Source: Euryodendron excelsum
Lineage: Eukaryota > Streptophyta > Magnoliopsida > Ericales > Pentaphylacaceae
NCBI GenBank assembly: GCA_033060915.1
Contig: CM065379.1
Coordinates: forward strand, 79,501-143,500
Direction of reading: 5' to 3'
Length of the DNA: 64,000 bases
The first letter of the stretch is position 1, and every line of letters begins with the position of its first letter. The position numbers and the translations under genes were made by a program. This document shows, in pieces, positions 49,674-60,936 of the stretch. The notes below the pieces were generated by a model. The model was not told where the DNA came from. It searched no databases and saw only the letters and a program-made list of their open reading frames with translations.

Positions 49674-49940
49674 TGAATTTCAAAGGCGAAAAAAATAAAT
49701 TTTCTTTCATTTTCATTTTTTTTGCACAACAAAACGAAGAAAAAGAAAAACACTTTCCCTACCATTTCTCTCTCCATCATCCTCTCTTTTCCGTTCACTA
49801 GTTCCAAACATGGTGTAATGTGAAATTCAATAGAGATAAAGATATACCAAATCGAAAAAAATATGTGACAATGTGAAGGCCCACCCCGCAAAGGCAATTG
49901 GTGCAATTCGCATGTACAAGTAACACAGATATATTGTAAC
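47010..49940. other. Gene-free region
   Basis: AT-rich, with no recognised gene. It includes an AT-rich low-complexity stretch at 47400-47540, the distal part of the duplication to about 49205, and a CT microsatellite at about 49632-49669 that produces several spurious frames. Confidence 0.5.
49632..49669. repeat. (CT)n microsatellite
   Basis: About 18 CT repeats within sequence rich in GAAAAAGA-type purine tracts. Confidence 0.93.
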
Positions 49941-49953
49941 TGTCATATCATCT

Positions 49954-50938
49954 CGGGTTAAATTCACTTTATACCCCTGCAATATACTCTCAGTTTCATT
50001 TTAGTCTCTTTACTTTAAAAATTGACAATTAACCCCTTATATTTTTGTTCAACTGTCACTTTAGCCCTTCAATTAACCTACCGTTATATACTTAACGAAA
50101 AATTTTAAAAAAATTAATATAATTCTAAAACAAAGTGTAATTAGTAAGACAAAATTTAGATTTTTAATAAAATAACTTAAATGGATGTGCTAGTTTTTTT
50201 TTGTGAAATGAGATTGTATATATAGTCTTTAGTTATTTTTTTAGTGAAATTAGTTATTTTTTAAAAAAATTTAATTTTTTTCTTACTAATTATACTTTAT
50301 TTTTAAGATTATATTGATTAACACTGATTAATTAGTAAGACAAAAATTAGATTTTTAAAAAAATAACTTAACTGGGTGTGTTAGTTAATTTTTTAGTAAA
50401 ATTATTTATTTTTTAAAAATCTAATTTTTATCTTATTAATTATACTTTATTTTTAAGATTATATTGATTCACACTGATTAATTGTAAGACAAAAATTAAT
50501 TTTTTTTAAAAAATAACTTAACTGGGTGTGTTAGTTAATTTTTTAGTGAAATCAGTTATTTTTTAAAAATCTAATTTTTGTCTTACCAATTATACTTTTT
50601 TTTTAGAATTATACTGAATTATAATGATTAATTATATATTAATTCATAATTCAAATGATGTGTTAATAATTAATCCTAAAGACGATAGATATAATCTCAT
50701 TTCACAAAAAAAATAACTAACACACCCATTTAAGTTATTTTATTAAAAATCTAATTTTTGTCTTACTAATTATACTTTATTTTAAGATTATATTGATTTT
50801 TTTAAAATTTTTCATGAAGTATATAACGATAGATTAATGAAAAGGTTAAAGTGATACTTAAACAAAAATTTAAGGAGTTAGATTGTTAATTTTTAAAGTG
50901 GAAGAACTATATTGAAGGGTATAAAGTGAATTTAACCC
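49954..50938. mobile_element. Foldback / MITE-like element, 985 bp
   Basis: The ends are inverted repeats: it begins CGGGTTAAATTCACTTTATA and ends with the near-complement TATAAAGTGAATTTAACCC. Similarity of the arms goes on inward for well over 100 bases, with TTAACG...AAAATT on one side and AATTTT...ATATAACG on the other. The flanks carry TATCATCT at 49946-49953 and 50939-50946, an 8-bp target duplication that suits hAT-like (8 bp) or, with one more base, Mutator-like (9 bp) elements. The interior has several direct and inverted copies of a unit around AGTAAGACAAAAATTAGATTTTT. No transposase frame. Confidence 0.85.
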
Positions 50939-50946
50939 TATCATCT

Positions 50947-52650
50947 AAATCAGTTACGTGGTGCCCCTTTGGAAGGGCACATCAGTTTCCTCCAACAATT
51001 TGTATTGTAACGGTAGTAAAAATAAGAGCAATATTCTTAGAGGAAATTCCCCCGAATGCCCTCTGCCGGAAAGCGTGACCCGAAGTGGAGGGGAGAGTTC
51101 AGTCTATCAGAAGTCGACACTTCTGGCAGTCTTGAGACCTTTGAGGCCGCGAGGGGTCCATGTGAAGAGCATGTTTGAGTATGATTGGCCTTGGTAGCAA
51201 TCTCATAATTCGTATTTCTGCGTATTATTGGGTTTATGAACGATTGAATGTTTCTTCCAGCAAGTTTGAAGATGACTCAATGTTCACTCTACCACCCTGC
51301 TGCTATCGAAAGGGACAGCTTCGGAATGTCTCGCACCGGCCTTGCCGTTGGCAAGGGCTTCTCCATCCGTCCCCTAACGGTATTCTTAACTACCACTACT
51401 AAAACTCTCCTCTCTCCCACTCTGTCTGCACTCCTTTCTCTCTCTAACTTGTTAGGGTTTCTCGCGAGTAGGTTCCTAAGGGTAAAACCTCGAACTTCGA
51501 CTCCTTGAAATTGCTAATCGACGGGTTCAATTTCCAATTTCTCTCTCTATATATTATTTTTGGTTGATTTCGTTATTTAATATGTATCTTGAGTGCTTTT
51601 GTTATCATCAATGGGATTCTAATTTGAGAAGAACGATGGATTGAAATCCAGGAGGTTGATGAGTTTATAATTGGGCTTCCTCAGCCTTTTGACTGAAAGG
51701 AGATGCAGCAATCCAACAAAGTTCGCTGTGTTGCCAGTAGGCTCGCGGTCTGAGCTGTGGAGAGGTCAGGTTGTTATAATCTGGTTCATGCTTTGTGTAT
51801 GTGCTATGTGCTTATTTTTGTATTTTATTCAAATAAAAATCAAGATCAATTATTTTCTGTTTCTGCCAAACTCTTTTGCTTTTTGTAATTTTTGGAGCAG
51901 AGTCATGGGTATTGCTACCTGTCTAGAATCTGCCACAAACTTCTCCTCTAACCAATTTGTGGACTAGTGTGGTAGTTTACCAGATGTTTGTGGCATATGC
52001 CTGAGGTGCTTCTCGTATGAACTTGTATTTTATTCTCCCGGAGGGGATTCTGCACATTTTGATGGCCTCCTCACTTTTGGCTTTGCACGTGAGTCCTTTC
52101 CATAAAATTCACACAATGCGAATGAATGGTTGCATTTAATTTTTTACCATTAGTCATGTGTGCAATACCACCTTCAAGATGGACTCCACATTTTCGGCAG
52201 TTCATTTTGCTTTCCTTTTCATGAAATTCCCACAATGGGATTGAATGGTCGCATTTAAATTTTTTGCCCAGAAGCCATGTGTGCAAAAACACCTTCAAAT
52301 GCCTAAACTAATCACAAATTCTCTGACATACTGTCTTGTAAGCTTTATATAGCCTTTTGTTTGTCAAACTGTTGCGAAGTATTCTTGTGCCTAACTATGC
52401 TACTAAGACTGACAAGTTTTCTATAGGATTTGGATCAAGTCATGCACTATGTAGTCAATGTTGATGTAGTACTGTTACTACTGTATGTTTATTGCCATTC
52501 ATTTACTATTGCTTTGTGAAGGATCATGTATGTTAATAACACTTGACATATGCTTCACTGCAGTGTTTTGGATGGATATGTTGCTTTCACAACTTTGGAG
52601 CAACCTTATTATAAATAATTACTGATCTCAATTCTAAAAATACGGGGAGG
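50947..52650. other. Region with possible gene remnants, unidentified
   Basis: The stretch 51257-51390 is GC-richer and reads HPAAIERDSFGMSRTGLAVG followed by KGFSIRPLTV on the plus strand. Another near 51709-51765 reads NPTKFAVLPVGSRSELW. Both look like decayed exons but match no family I can name. They may belong with the remnants at 52.7-54.0 kb. Confidence 0.3.
52094..52302. repeat. Imperfect tandem duplication of about 120 bp
   Basis: Two diverged copies, both containing TCCTTT-CAT-AAATTC-CACAATG, a GCATTTAA core, then CATGTGTGCAA and CACCTTCAA, starting near 52096 and 52215. The minus-strand frame across them has scattered Cys and His residues, but that follows from the duplication. 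Confidence 0.7.
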
Positions 52651-52660
52651 ATTAACACAG

Positions 52661-54037
52661 GATGTCAACTGAAGCCATGAGTCTTGTGATTGAGAGGTAA
52701 TTTTTTCTCTAATGCATGTTATATATTTTGATATTTGTTACTCCTTGGTTGTATTACAAAAGTAGCAGGGATGGATATGTTTCATATCTCTGTTCTTCTG
52801 TGAATGAATTGACCTCTCTTTGCTGGGCTGCTACGACCCTAGAGGGTTTAATCATTAGGGGTATGTTTTTCTTATTAACTTTGGTGGTTGAATTATTCCA
52901 TTTTTTTTCTCATTTAGTTTCATCATACAATTTTCTGGGTTGGATAGGTGCATGTTCATGCTCCCCTAAAAGAATGAGACTCGTTAAAAATGAGATAAGA
53001 CACATGATACACTCATTTCTAAATCCCATGTTAAAAAAAATGGGTAATTTGGTTTCCAACTTTCATATGGGATGCTCAAACACGTAATGGCTCTCTCTCT
53101 CTCAACCTAATTTTGAAGCATTGAGAATTTAGCTCTGAATAAAAGAGCTAATAATACCATGATGTCATTTACATATACAGGAAGAGATGGAAAAGAATTG
53201 ATAAGTTGAGCCAATACAGGTTGCTTTTTTTTAGTGTAGGATATAAGTTTTCCTTTCCTGCTACTTAGACCACTAGATTGCACATGATGGCATCACTGAA
53301 TGAGAATGGCTTTCATTCAACACATAAAACGAAAAATAAAAATCTGCATTCAGGTTTGTGTTGCACAATGGAATATCTGTATTTTCAGAGCTGTTATGTC
53401 CTTTGCAAAAATCACTATATTTAACTTAAAGTCTTTATTATTCATGGTATATAGTAGTTAGTATAATAGAATACATATAAATATTGTAAAACGTCCCATG
53501 TGAAGGAATGTGTACCCTCTGATAGATAACTTCTCTATAAAAAAAAAAGATTCAGGGGCCTCAGCAAGTCTGCTCATCAAGGGAGAATTGATGCCTATGC
53601 CGCCATGGTATGCATATTCTTGTATTGTCATTTTTGTTCCTTTATTTGTTTTGGCTTCTAATGTATCTTCCTCGTAAAAGGATAGCTCTAAGTGGAGTCT
53701 TAATTATTTAAGCTTGTTCTATACGACCCATAGGCCCTACTCATTGATCTTGTGTGAAGTTCAAGAACGAAAGGGAAAGTGATAACTTCTCTTCTTTTTC
53801 TTCCCACTTCTATTCTGTGGGTACAGGTGGTGCTGGAGAGATATTTCACCCTATTAGGCGAGGGAATTGAACTTGTTCTCACCAAATAGTTGGAACTCCG
53901 GGAAAAGCTTCGAATTGGCCTACCTGGAGGTATGGACTTTCGTCCAGAAGAGGAATTTAATGGTTGATCATTCATTTTCAATGCTAGCAGTTAGATTCAG
54001 GCGCAACAATTTGCGGCACCATTGGCTGACATGGCAG
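52661..54037 (+). pseudogene. Decayed multi-exon gene, family not recognised
   Basis: Exon-like pieces with splice-like borders. 52661-52696: acceptor CAG, reads MSTEAMSLVIER, donor GTAATT. About 52795-52860 reads NELTSLCWAATTLEGLII. 53556-53607: acceptor CAG, reads LSKSAHQGRIDAYAAM, donor GTATGC. 53827-53962: acceptor CAG, reads VVLERYFTLLGEGIELVLTK, a TAG, LELREKLRIGLPGG and MDFRPEEEFN. 53995-54037: acceptor TAG, reads IQAQQFAAPLADMA, donor GTACCA. Joins AAM/VVLERYF and the phases of the 53.6 and 53.8 kb pieces agree. The TAG fits a CAG codon. The helical, charged sequence suggests a coiled-coil subunit of some complex, but I cannot name it. It could be a truncated duplicate of a conserved gene. 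Confidence 0.5.
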
Positions 54038-54039
54038 GT

Positions 54040-56600
54040 ACCAGGGTTAGACTGATGAATTGAGTTAGAATCATATTTCCTAGAGATGGCTTGAGAGGGA
54101 TCTCTATGGTTTTTATGATTTTATCTTTGCATTCATATTTTTTGGTTAATACATTGTTTAGGGTGATTGGTGCTTTCACATCTTTATGTCATCAAAATGG
54201 CGTAACCTCCTTCGAAGATCAAAATAAGTGCACAAAATTGAGGTCCTTTCATGAGCAGTGCTCGGTGAAATTTTATAACTGAATCTCCTAACTTGGACCT
54301 GATCCTATATTTATGGGCAAACTACGAAAATATTATCATGTACAACCTTTCGGATCCGATAACCAATCATTGTCATCATCCAGGCAAAAGCATTACAGTT
54401 CTTTAGCAGCAACCATGCACCCTACTTTACAAGCAACAGGAATACAATTTTTTATAATGTACAAGGGCTTCAGTTCTGTTTGAAACTTGAGGAAAGGTAG
54501 GGACTCTGGTTTCTAATTTAGGAGGAAAGAAAACAAAAGTCCAAAGAAAAACAGGGGTGCTTCAAATTGTTCATTCGATATTGGTTTCTACAGTACACGA
54601 AGAACAAAAAGCACGCATTTATGAGAGCACCTATAATACGCCATTGACACGACAGTTGGACATAGTTAACTCAATTCGCCTTCGCAAAGCAAGACATAAA
54701 CCGGGGTACACAAAGATGGCTCCCCTTGATCTACAATCCACTATTTGTTTTAAGGTACTTTCTCTTTCTTTTGCAATCTCATTTTAGATATGCCCTAAAC
54801 TAGTGTATGTCGATTTGTGGTTCTTGTAGATCATATGTTCGATGGAAGATTTTAAAATGGATGTTGAGAACAGAGAAGGACAATTCAAGTTCTTTTTACT
54901 TTGTCTCTCCTGACCAATTCGAATTAATCGTGTTGAAATGTGTTACGATGAATAGAGCCATAGAGCAGCCCACCAGGCTGTAAAAGTAATACACATAGGA
55001 CTGAAGCCACCAGTTCCATGAAAAAGTTTCAGTGATGTAGAATTAAAAGGCTCAGTGAAAATGAAGCTCACCCAGTTCAGTGTTACACCTATGCAGTACA
55101 TCCCATGTAATACAAAGTTATGGCGTGAAAAATGTCAAGTGACTGGAAAACTAGTATTGGCAGTGGAATGAAATATGATGTTTTCCTCTTATTTCCTTCA
55201 CTATCATTCATGCTAATTAATTGTACATGGTGTCCACAGACTCCCTGCATTGGTTATGCTATTTAGTTAATTAATTTTACATGGTGTCCATAGACTCCCC
55301 TGCATTGGTTATGCTAGGTTTTTCTTAATGTTTTTAATGATTTCTAATTATGTATAATCCTAATACAGAATTTCCATTCCAAGATGATTTCAGAATGGCT
55401 TTCCTGGAAGTACAACCCACTACACTAGAAGGACTCGATCATTAAATTTTGCATACCCTTGGAGTTTTTTTAAGTGGAACCTATCTTATTGATATCTAGA
55501 CTTGAGGTCTTTTTTCTTTAATTTGACATAGCTTTATATGATCTGATTCTGAGTCTCTGACAAAGAGTACATGCTTCCTGAGCACGGGATATTTGTAGTG
55601 TTGTAATTGCTTCAGCATGATTTACGGTGGGTTGAGTACACCGATATTTTTATGCCTTGTAAACTATGGTTGGCAAATGGGATTCCTGTAGCCTAAATTC
55701 AACTTTAGTGCTTCCATCCCTATAACTTCTAAGCCTTGTGTTTGTCCATTGTCCTTCATAAAATCATTCCCTCACTACCACATCTATGGCATCTTTGTTG
55801 GAGAAATTGCTTCCCAAGCAACCTACTTTTCTAGTTAATTTTGTAATAAAATGAATAAGTGTTATAATTTTTGTTTGTATATCACTACTTGATTTCATTT
55901 AGAATTCGAGATAGTAATAAAGATGATCTTTATGAACTGATGTGGCTTAATCTATGACCATCCTCACTATTGAATACTTCTGAAAATATTCATAGTGTAG
56001 TTTCTTGTTCATAGTGTAGTTTCTTGGATAAAGATGATCTTTAATAAAGATGATTTTTATGCTTCTCAGAGTATGGTGGAAATATTTTTTTTGGAAAAGT
56101 AACCAAAAAAAAAAAAAATTTGAAGATACCTTATTGGAGAAATCAGTAACTTGGTTGGCCTGTCCATCTTTTCTCTGCAGGAGTATTCCTTCTTGAAATT
56201 ATCCTACATTCAATAGGAACCTTGCCAAAATTGTATAACCTTTACTTGCACAGAAAGAAATGTTCAGAAGAGATACCAGACACGGAAAATGAGTTGTATA
56301 AGATGAACTTCAATCCTTCCTAACTATGAAACTATCAGTATCTTCCGGTTGTAGACCCATTAGTTAGTTCTAAAGTTAAAAAAGCGTAATTTAAAACTAA
56401 ATAGCAAACTCAATACGTTCCAACAATCTTAGTAGTGTTAGCTTCCCCATCAATTGAAAGATCCTTGCCATTCAAAAGTCAGATCTTTGGATTTATCTCA
56501 CCGTCCAGTAACACGTTGCTAGCTTTTTTGTCCTTTCCGAGCGATTCTATGCCAGAATCCTTGTGAAGATATGTCATTCTCTTACAGTTCAGTCACTAGA
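54040..56600. other. Gene-free region
   Basis: No coding region recognised. A short tandem duplication of about 60 bp, with TTAATT-TACATGGTGTCCA-AGACTCC-CTGCATTGGTTATGCTA, lies at about 55216-55318. Confidence 0.5.
55216..55318. repeat. Short tandem duplication, about 55-60 bp x2
   Basis: Two close copies around ACATGGTGTCCA and CTGCATTGGTTATGCTA, separated by TTTAGTTAATTAATT. Confidence 0.85.
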
Positions 56601-57154
56601 TGCCAGCTTCAATCGAGTTGCATGTGTTTCTTTGTTTCCTAGGATCTATCTAACCATACAAAGTAGAAACAAACTTTATAGATAGCAACTATGACCTTCA
56701 TATTGAGTTTAATAAACCCTTGCATCATTTAGTTTTTGTATGGAAATATATTACAGTGCTTCAAGTTGAGAACTGGGAAAGAGAATAATACGAACTAGAG
56801 GGGAAGAAGTTGAGCCTTCTCTTTGACATGTATTCTTAGATAAGTAGTTTCCCCTATCCAATAATTCCAGAGCCTATAAGCCTGACATGATTTTTGCATA
56901 AAGCTTCATTTGTATAGCTTCTGAATCGTTCTTTGAATAGCTTAAGTTGATCATTTCCTGAAGAGCATACTAAAGACGATTTAAGGAATTGTTATCTCGA
57001 GTAACCAGCTAATTGGGGAGATTTGATCTCAATAGGAGATTATTGAAGCCTTGTGTATTTTAACTTTTCCCTTGGTCTCCAAAGTTCACATGCTTGTGAT
57101 AATTTGTGATTGCAAACTACAACCTCAATTGTAGAGTCATGTTCTGTTGGATGG

Positions 57155-57333
57155 TGTTGATGTATATATGTGTATATGATCTGGGGGTAGTTTAGTCTTT
57201 TTCTCTCTTTCTAGGGCTAGCCTATATATAATGTTGTTTCTATTCATTGTATGGTTACTGTTTTTTCTCTCTCTGTCTCTTTCTTCATCTTCGACAATAT
57301 ATATATTATATATATGTCTTCATCATTCTAACA
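57155..57333 (+). repeat. 5' LTR of the Copia element
   Basis: 179 bp. It lacks about 35 bases (around GATATATACAAGCTAATC) present in the 3' LTR, so it probably suffered a deletion after insertion. Contains TATATATATTATATATAT. Confidence 0.92.
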
Positions 57334-57350
57334 TGGTATCAGAGCCATAG
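57334..57350 (+). other. Primer binding site, initiator tRNA-Met
   Basis: TGGTATCAGAGCCATAG begins at the first base after the 5' LTR, the usual plant Copia PBS. Confidence 0.93.
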
Positions 57351-57699
57351 TAGACTGTCTCTGAGTTCTTTCTTTTTCTGCGTCCATTTCACTGATTTCT
57401 CTTTAATTTTTGTCCAATTTCGATCTATATCTGTGAGTACCAAACACTTAAAAGTCCTCAAAACTCAATTTCAAAACCACCATCTGATTCCCCACAAAAA
57501 TCTCATCTCAGATTCATCAAAATCCAACACAAAATGCAGTGCACGCACCCTCACACGTCGGTCAAAGGGCGGCGCATAAGATCTACTCTCGGCAAACCCA
57601 CCACGCGCCAGCATGCACCAGAGGAGCGTCAATCATTGCTCATGTGCCTCCACGCGCGCCACCACTCGCCTGACATCCCCTGTGCGTCATCACGCTGGC

Positions 57700-57815
57700 G
57701 TCATCCTGCCACGTGAGCGCCACGTCAGCCCGAGGACCCACACCTGCCACGTCATCTTGACACGTCAGAGGCCACGTCACCTGCCACCTCAGCTGCCACG
57801 TCATTTGCCATGTCA
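57700..57815 (+). promoter_or_regulatory. Cluster of CACGTCA / CACGTG motifs in the Copia leader
   Basis: Within about 115 bases there are one CACGTG and several CACGTCA motifs, spaced by 10-25 bases (TGCCACGTCATC and variants). The ACGT core is the binding site of plant bZIP factors. The stretch is GC-rich, lies between PBS and gag, and may equally be a simple degenerate repeat. Confidence 0.4.
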
Positions 57816-58236
57816 CCGTCAGGGCCCGCTTTGCCACATAATCTACCGCGTCAGCCTGTGGTTCAGCCAGTCTGATTTGGACCGGTTTAGGTCGGTTTTC
57901 TAGATTATTTTGCCTGGTTCACTTATGTTTTGGCTGCTTTTGGTCTAGATAAGACCGGTTCCTAACTAATTTCGGCCTTCTGAATCTGTTTTTGGCCTTG
58001 GTTTTGCCAAATTCTGTATGAAATTTACTGTTTTGATCATATTAGTCACTTTTCTGGCCAGTTCATTACTTTTCTTGGCTGTTTTGGTCGGATTCACAGT
58101 GGTCCTTGGGTAATTTGGGCCTTCTGACTTTGTTTCTGCATTTAGTTTTGGCTACCTCAGCTCCGTTAGTACTATAGCTACTATTCTTTGCACTCTTTTC
58201 TATTGGTTGGATTGTTTCTACTCGTGGCTGTTCACT

Positions 58237-59250
58237 ATGGATTGATATGAGGTTTCCAAACCTATTGTTGTTACTTTGGAGGGTCCCAATTATATACCAG
58301 GGTCTCAGGTGATGTCTAGTTTCCTCAAGGGAAGGAAGCTTTGGCATTATGTCACTGGAGATATTGAATCACCAGTTAAGAGTGCTACTGAAACAGCTGC
58401 TGAGTATACTGAGCGTCTTGAGGAGTGGGATAGCAAGAATCATCAAATTATCACATGGTTTCACAATACTTCTATTCCCTCCATTAGCCTACAGTTTGGG
58501 AGATTTGATATTGCTCATGCCATCTGGGACTTTCTAGCTACCAGATATACTACTGCTGATCTAGCTTATCAATATCAGTTTCTGACTTCCCTATATTGAC
58601 TGAGACAGGATCCTGGACAGTCAATTAGTGCCTTCTTGCCTCGAATTTATTCTATATGGGACCAGTTGACTCCGTCCGAGCCTAAGTGGGTCAGTGCTAT
58701 TGATGCCGCTTTGTTTGTCACCTATCGCGATCAACAGCGTTTGATTCTGTTTCTCATGAGCCTCTCTGATGTATATGAGCTAGTTTGAGCTTCTCTTCTT
58801 CATCGCATTCCTCTTCCTACACTAGACCAGGCTATCTCTAAGCTTGTATCTGAGGAGACTCGTCTTGGCCTTATTTTGACTTCTCATGTCGACACCACGC
58901 TTGCTGCTCCTAGTTCTCAAGCTCATGGCTCCTCTGGTGGTTTTCGAGGTTCTTCAACTTCTGGTGGTCAGTCCTCTGGTTCAGTTTTTTGACATGATGC
59001 GTGTACTTTTTGTCATGCTACTGATCATCGCTTGCTTACCTGTCCTATCCGGGTTTCGCAAGTATTGCCGACAGCGCAGTCTTGGTCATTATCAATCTGA
59101 TTATCCCAAGAACCCTACCCGCTGAGATACTCTTCCTCAGTCCACTGCTACTACTGCTGAGGCTTCTTCTATTGCTTCTGCCTCTCCTACGCTGATTGAT
59201 GTCAATGATCTTTCTGCCCTCGTTTAACAGATTATGTCCGCTTCCGGTAA
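58237..59250 (+). pseudogene. gag: gag of the Copia element
   Basis: The ATG at 58237 is followed two codons later by TGA, then EVSKPIVVTLEGPNYIPGSQ and VMSSFLKGRKLWHYVTGDI, as in UBN2-type Copia gag. Further parts read GQSISAFLPRIYSIWDQL and IPLPTLDQAISKLVSEETR. TGAs at 58243, 58597, 58786 and 58990 fit CGA codons mutated at CpG. The zinc knuckle reads CKYCRQRSLGHYQSDY, with Tyr where the last Cys is expected. No intact frame spans it. Confidence 0.87.
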
Positions 59251-60890
59251 ACCCTCTACTACCTTATCTGCTCCTTGAGGTATATCCTCATGGTACTTTG
59301 ATTGTGGATGTAGTAATCACATGACTTCTGATTTATCTGTCTTCTCTTCTAAATTCTCTGAGTCTTTATTTCATGTTATCTATACTGCTAATGGCTCTTC
59401 TATGACTGTTGATCATGTTGGACATGTCTCCACCTCTATTCTGTCCCTTCTCCATACTTACTATATTCTTAAACTCGCTCTTAATCTTGTTTCTGTTGGC
59501 CAACTATGTGATCTTGGCCTTACTGTTCTTTTCTCCTCTGTTGGTTGTGTTGTGTAGGATCCGCAGACGGGTCGGATTCTTGGGATAGGCCGTAGACATG
59601 GTCGACTATTCTAGCTTGTGCATCTTCACCTTCCTCTCTCCACTGCTGCCACCACTACTGCATCTGCTTCGTCATCATCTTTTGGGATTTGGCATTCTCG
59701 TTTAGATCATGTGTCATTAGGTCGGTTACGTTTTCTTGTGTCTCAAGGTGTCTTAGGTCATGTTCCTAATGAACACCTTAACTGTCAGTCTTGTCAGCTT
59801 GTCAAATAACCCGCTTTATCCTTTAATAAAAGTACTTCTGTTTCTTCTGCTCCCTTTGATTTAGTTCATTCTGATATTTGGGGGCCTTCTCTCACTTCTA
59901 ATATGGGAGGTTCCCAGTATTTTGTTATATTTGTGGATGATTTTTCTCGCTATACGTGGCTTTACCTCTTAAAGAATCGATCCTAATTACAACAAACCTA
60001 CTATGATTTTGCTCGCATGATCAAAACCCAGTTTTCTCGGGATATTAAAGTTTTTCGCTTAGACAATGCTCAAGAATACTGTGATACCTCCTTCCATACC
60101 TTTCTACGATTCCACGACACTCTTCCCCACTGTTCTTGCCCTGGTACCTTTCAACAGAATGGCCGGGCAAAGCGAAAACACCGTCATTTACTTTATACTA
60201 CTTTTGCCCTCCTTTTTTCATCTCACTATCCCGAGAGGTTTCGGGAGAAGCTGCACTCACTGTTACTTACACTATTAATCGAGTACCATCAGCCCTTCTT
60301 GGTAACCTCACTCCATACGAGCGTCTCTATGACACTCCTCCTAATTACCATTTTCTTCGTGTTTTTGGTTGTGCCTGTTTTTTCTTGTTACAGCCACATG
60401 AGCGCACTAAACTGGAGCCTCGATCTCGTCTGTGTTGCTTTTTAGGGTATGGGATTGAACATAAAGGCTATCGTTGTTGGGATCCTCTGTCTCGCCGCCT
60501 TCGAGTCTCTCGTCACGTTGTCTTTTGGAAACATAAGATGTTTTCCTCTTTATTTTCTTTTCAGTTGTCCTCTTCTTCTACTCCTCCCTATCTTACTGAT
60601 TCTTCTATTGAGCTTTTTCCTGCCGATACAGATGTTTCTGCTATAGTTCCACCTCATGTTCCTGCGATTGTTGATGTTCCTGTTGTCCTTGCTGAAGATG
60701 TTCCCCATGCTGCGCCACCGGCTGTTGTCTATCCCGTGGAGTCCCCGTCTACTAATCTTGCTCCTCCGACTGCACCTTTGGTCCCTCTCTCTAGTGATCT
60801 TCCTATTCGTCATTCTACTTGGGTAAGAGAAACTCCTTCTTATCTTAGAGATTATCACTATTTTTTCACTGTTTTAGCTCAGTATGACCT
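59251..60890 (+). pseudogene. pol: Protease and integrase region of the Copia element
   Basis: Protease: SWYFDCGCSNHMTSD, the active-site DSG-type motif read as DCG. Integrase: the HHCC finger in WHSRLDHVSLGRLRFLVSQG and LNCQSCQLVK, then VHSDIWGPSLTSNMGGSQYF with the first Asp, FRLDNAQEY with the second, and FQQNGRAKRKHRHLL where the third acid (Glu) is Lys. A frameshift near 60230 moves the rest to another frame: TINRVPSALLGNLTPYERL, VFGCACFFL, FLGYGIEHKGYRCWDP. Multiple stops are present. Confidence 0.88.
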
Positions 60891-60936
60891 CATTCCTATC
60901 GTGAGGCAAGTACTAACCCTCTTTGGCAACAAGCTA

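Noticed and set aside
51248..51508. Ribosomal-protein-like reading of GMSRTGLAVGKGF
   Set aside because: The TGLAVG word recalls ribosomal protein L36, but the following residues do not match, so no name was given.
52071..52298. Cys/His-containing minus-strand frame, possible zinc finger
   Set aside because: The Cys and His residues arise from two copies of a tandem duplication; spacing fits no finger type and the start is not convincing.
57534..57903. Frames of 60-110 codons in the Copia leader
   Set aside because: They follow a GC-rich degenerate repeat between PBS and gag, and no gag motif appears until about 58240.
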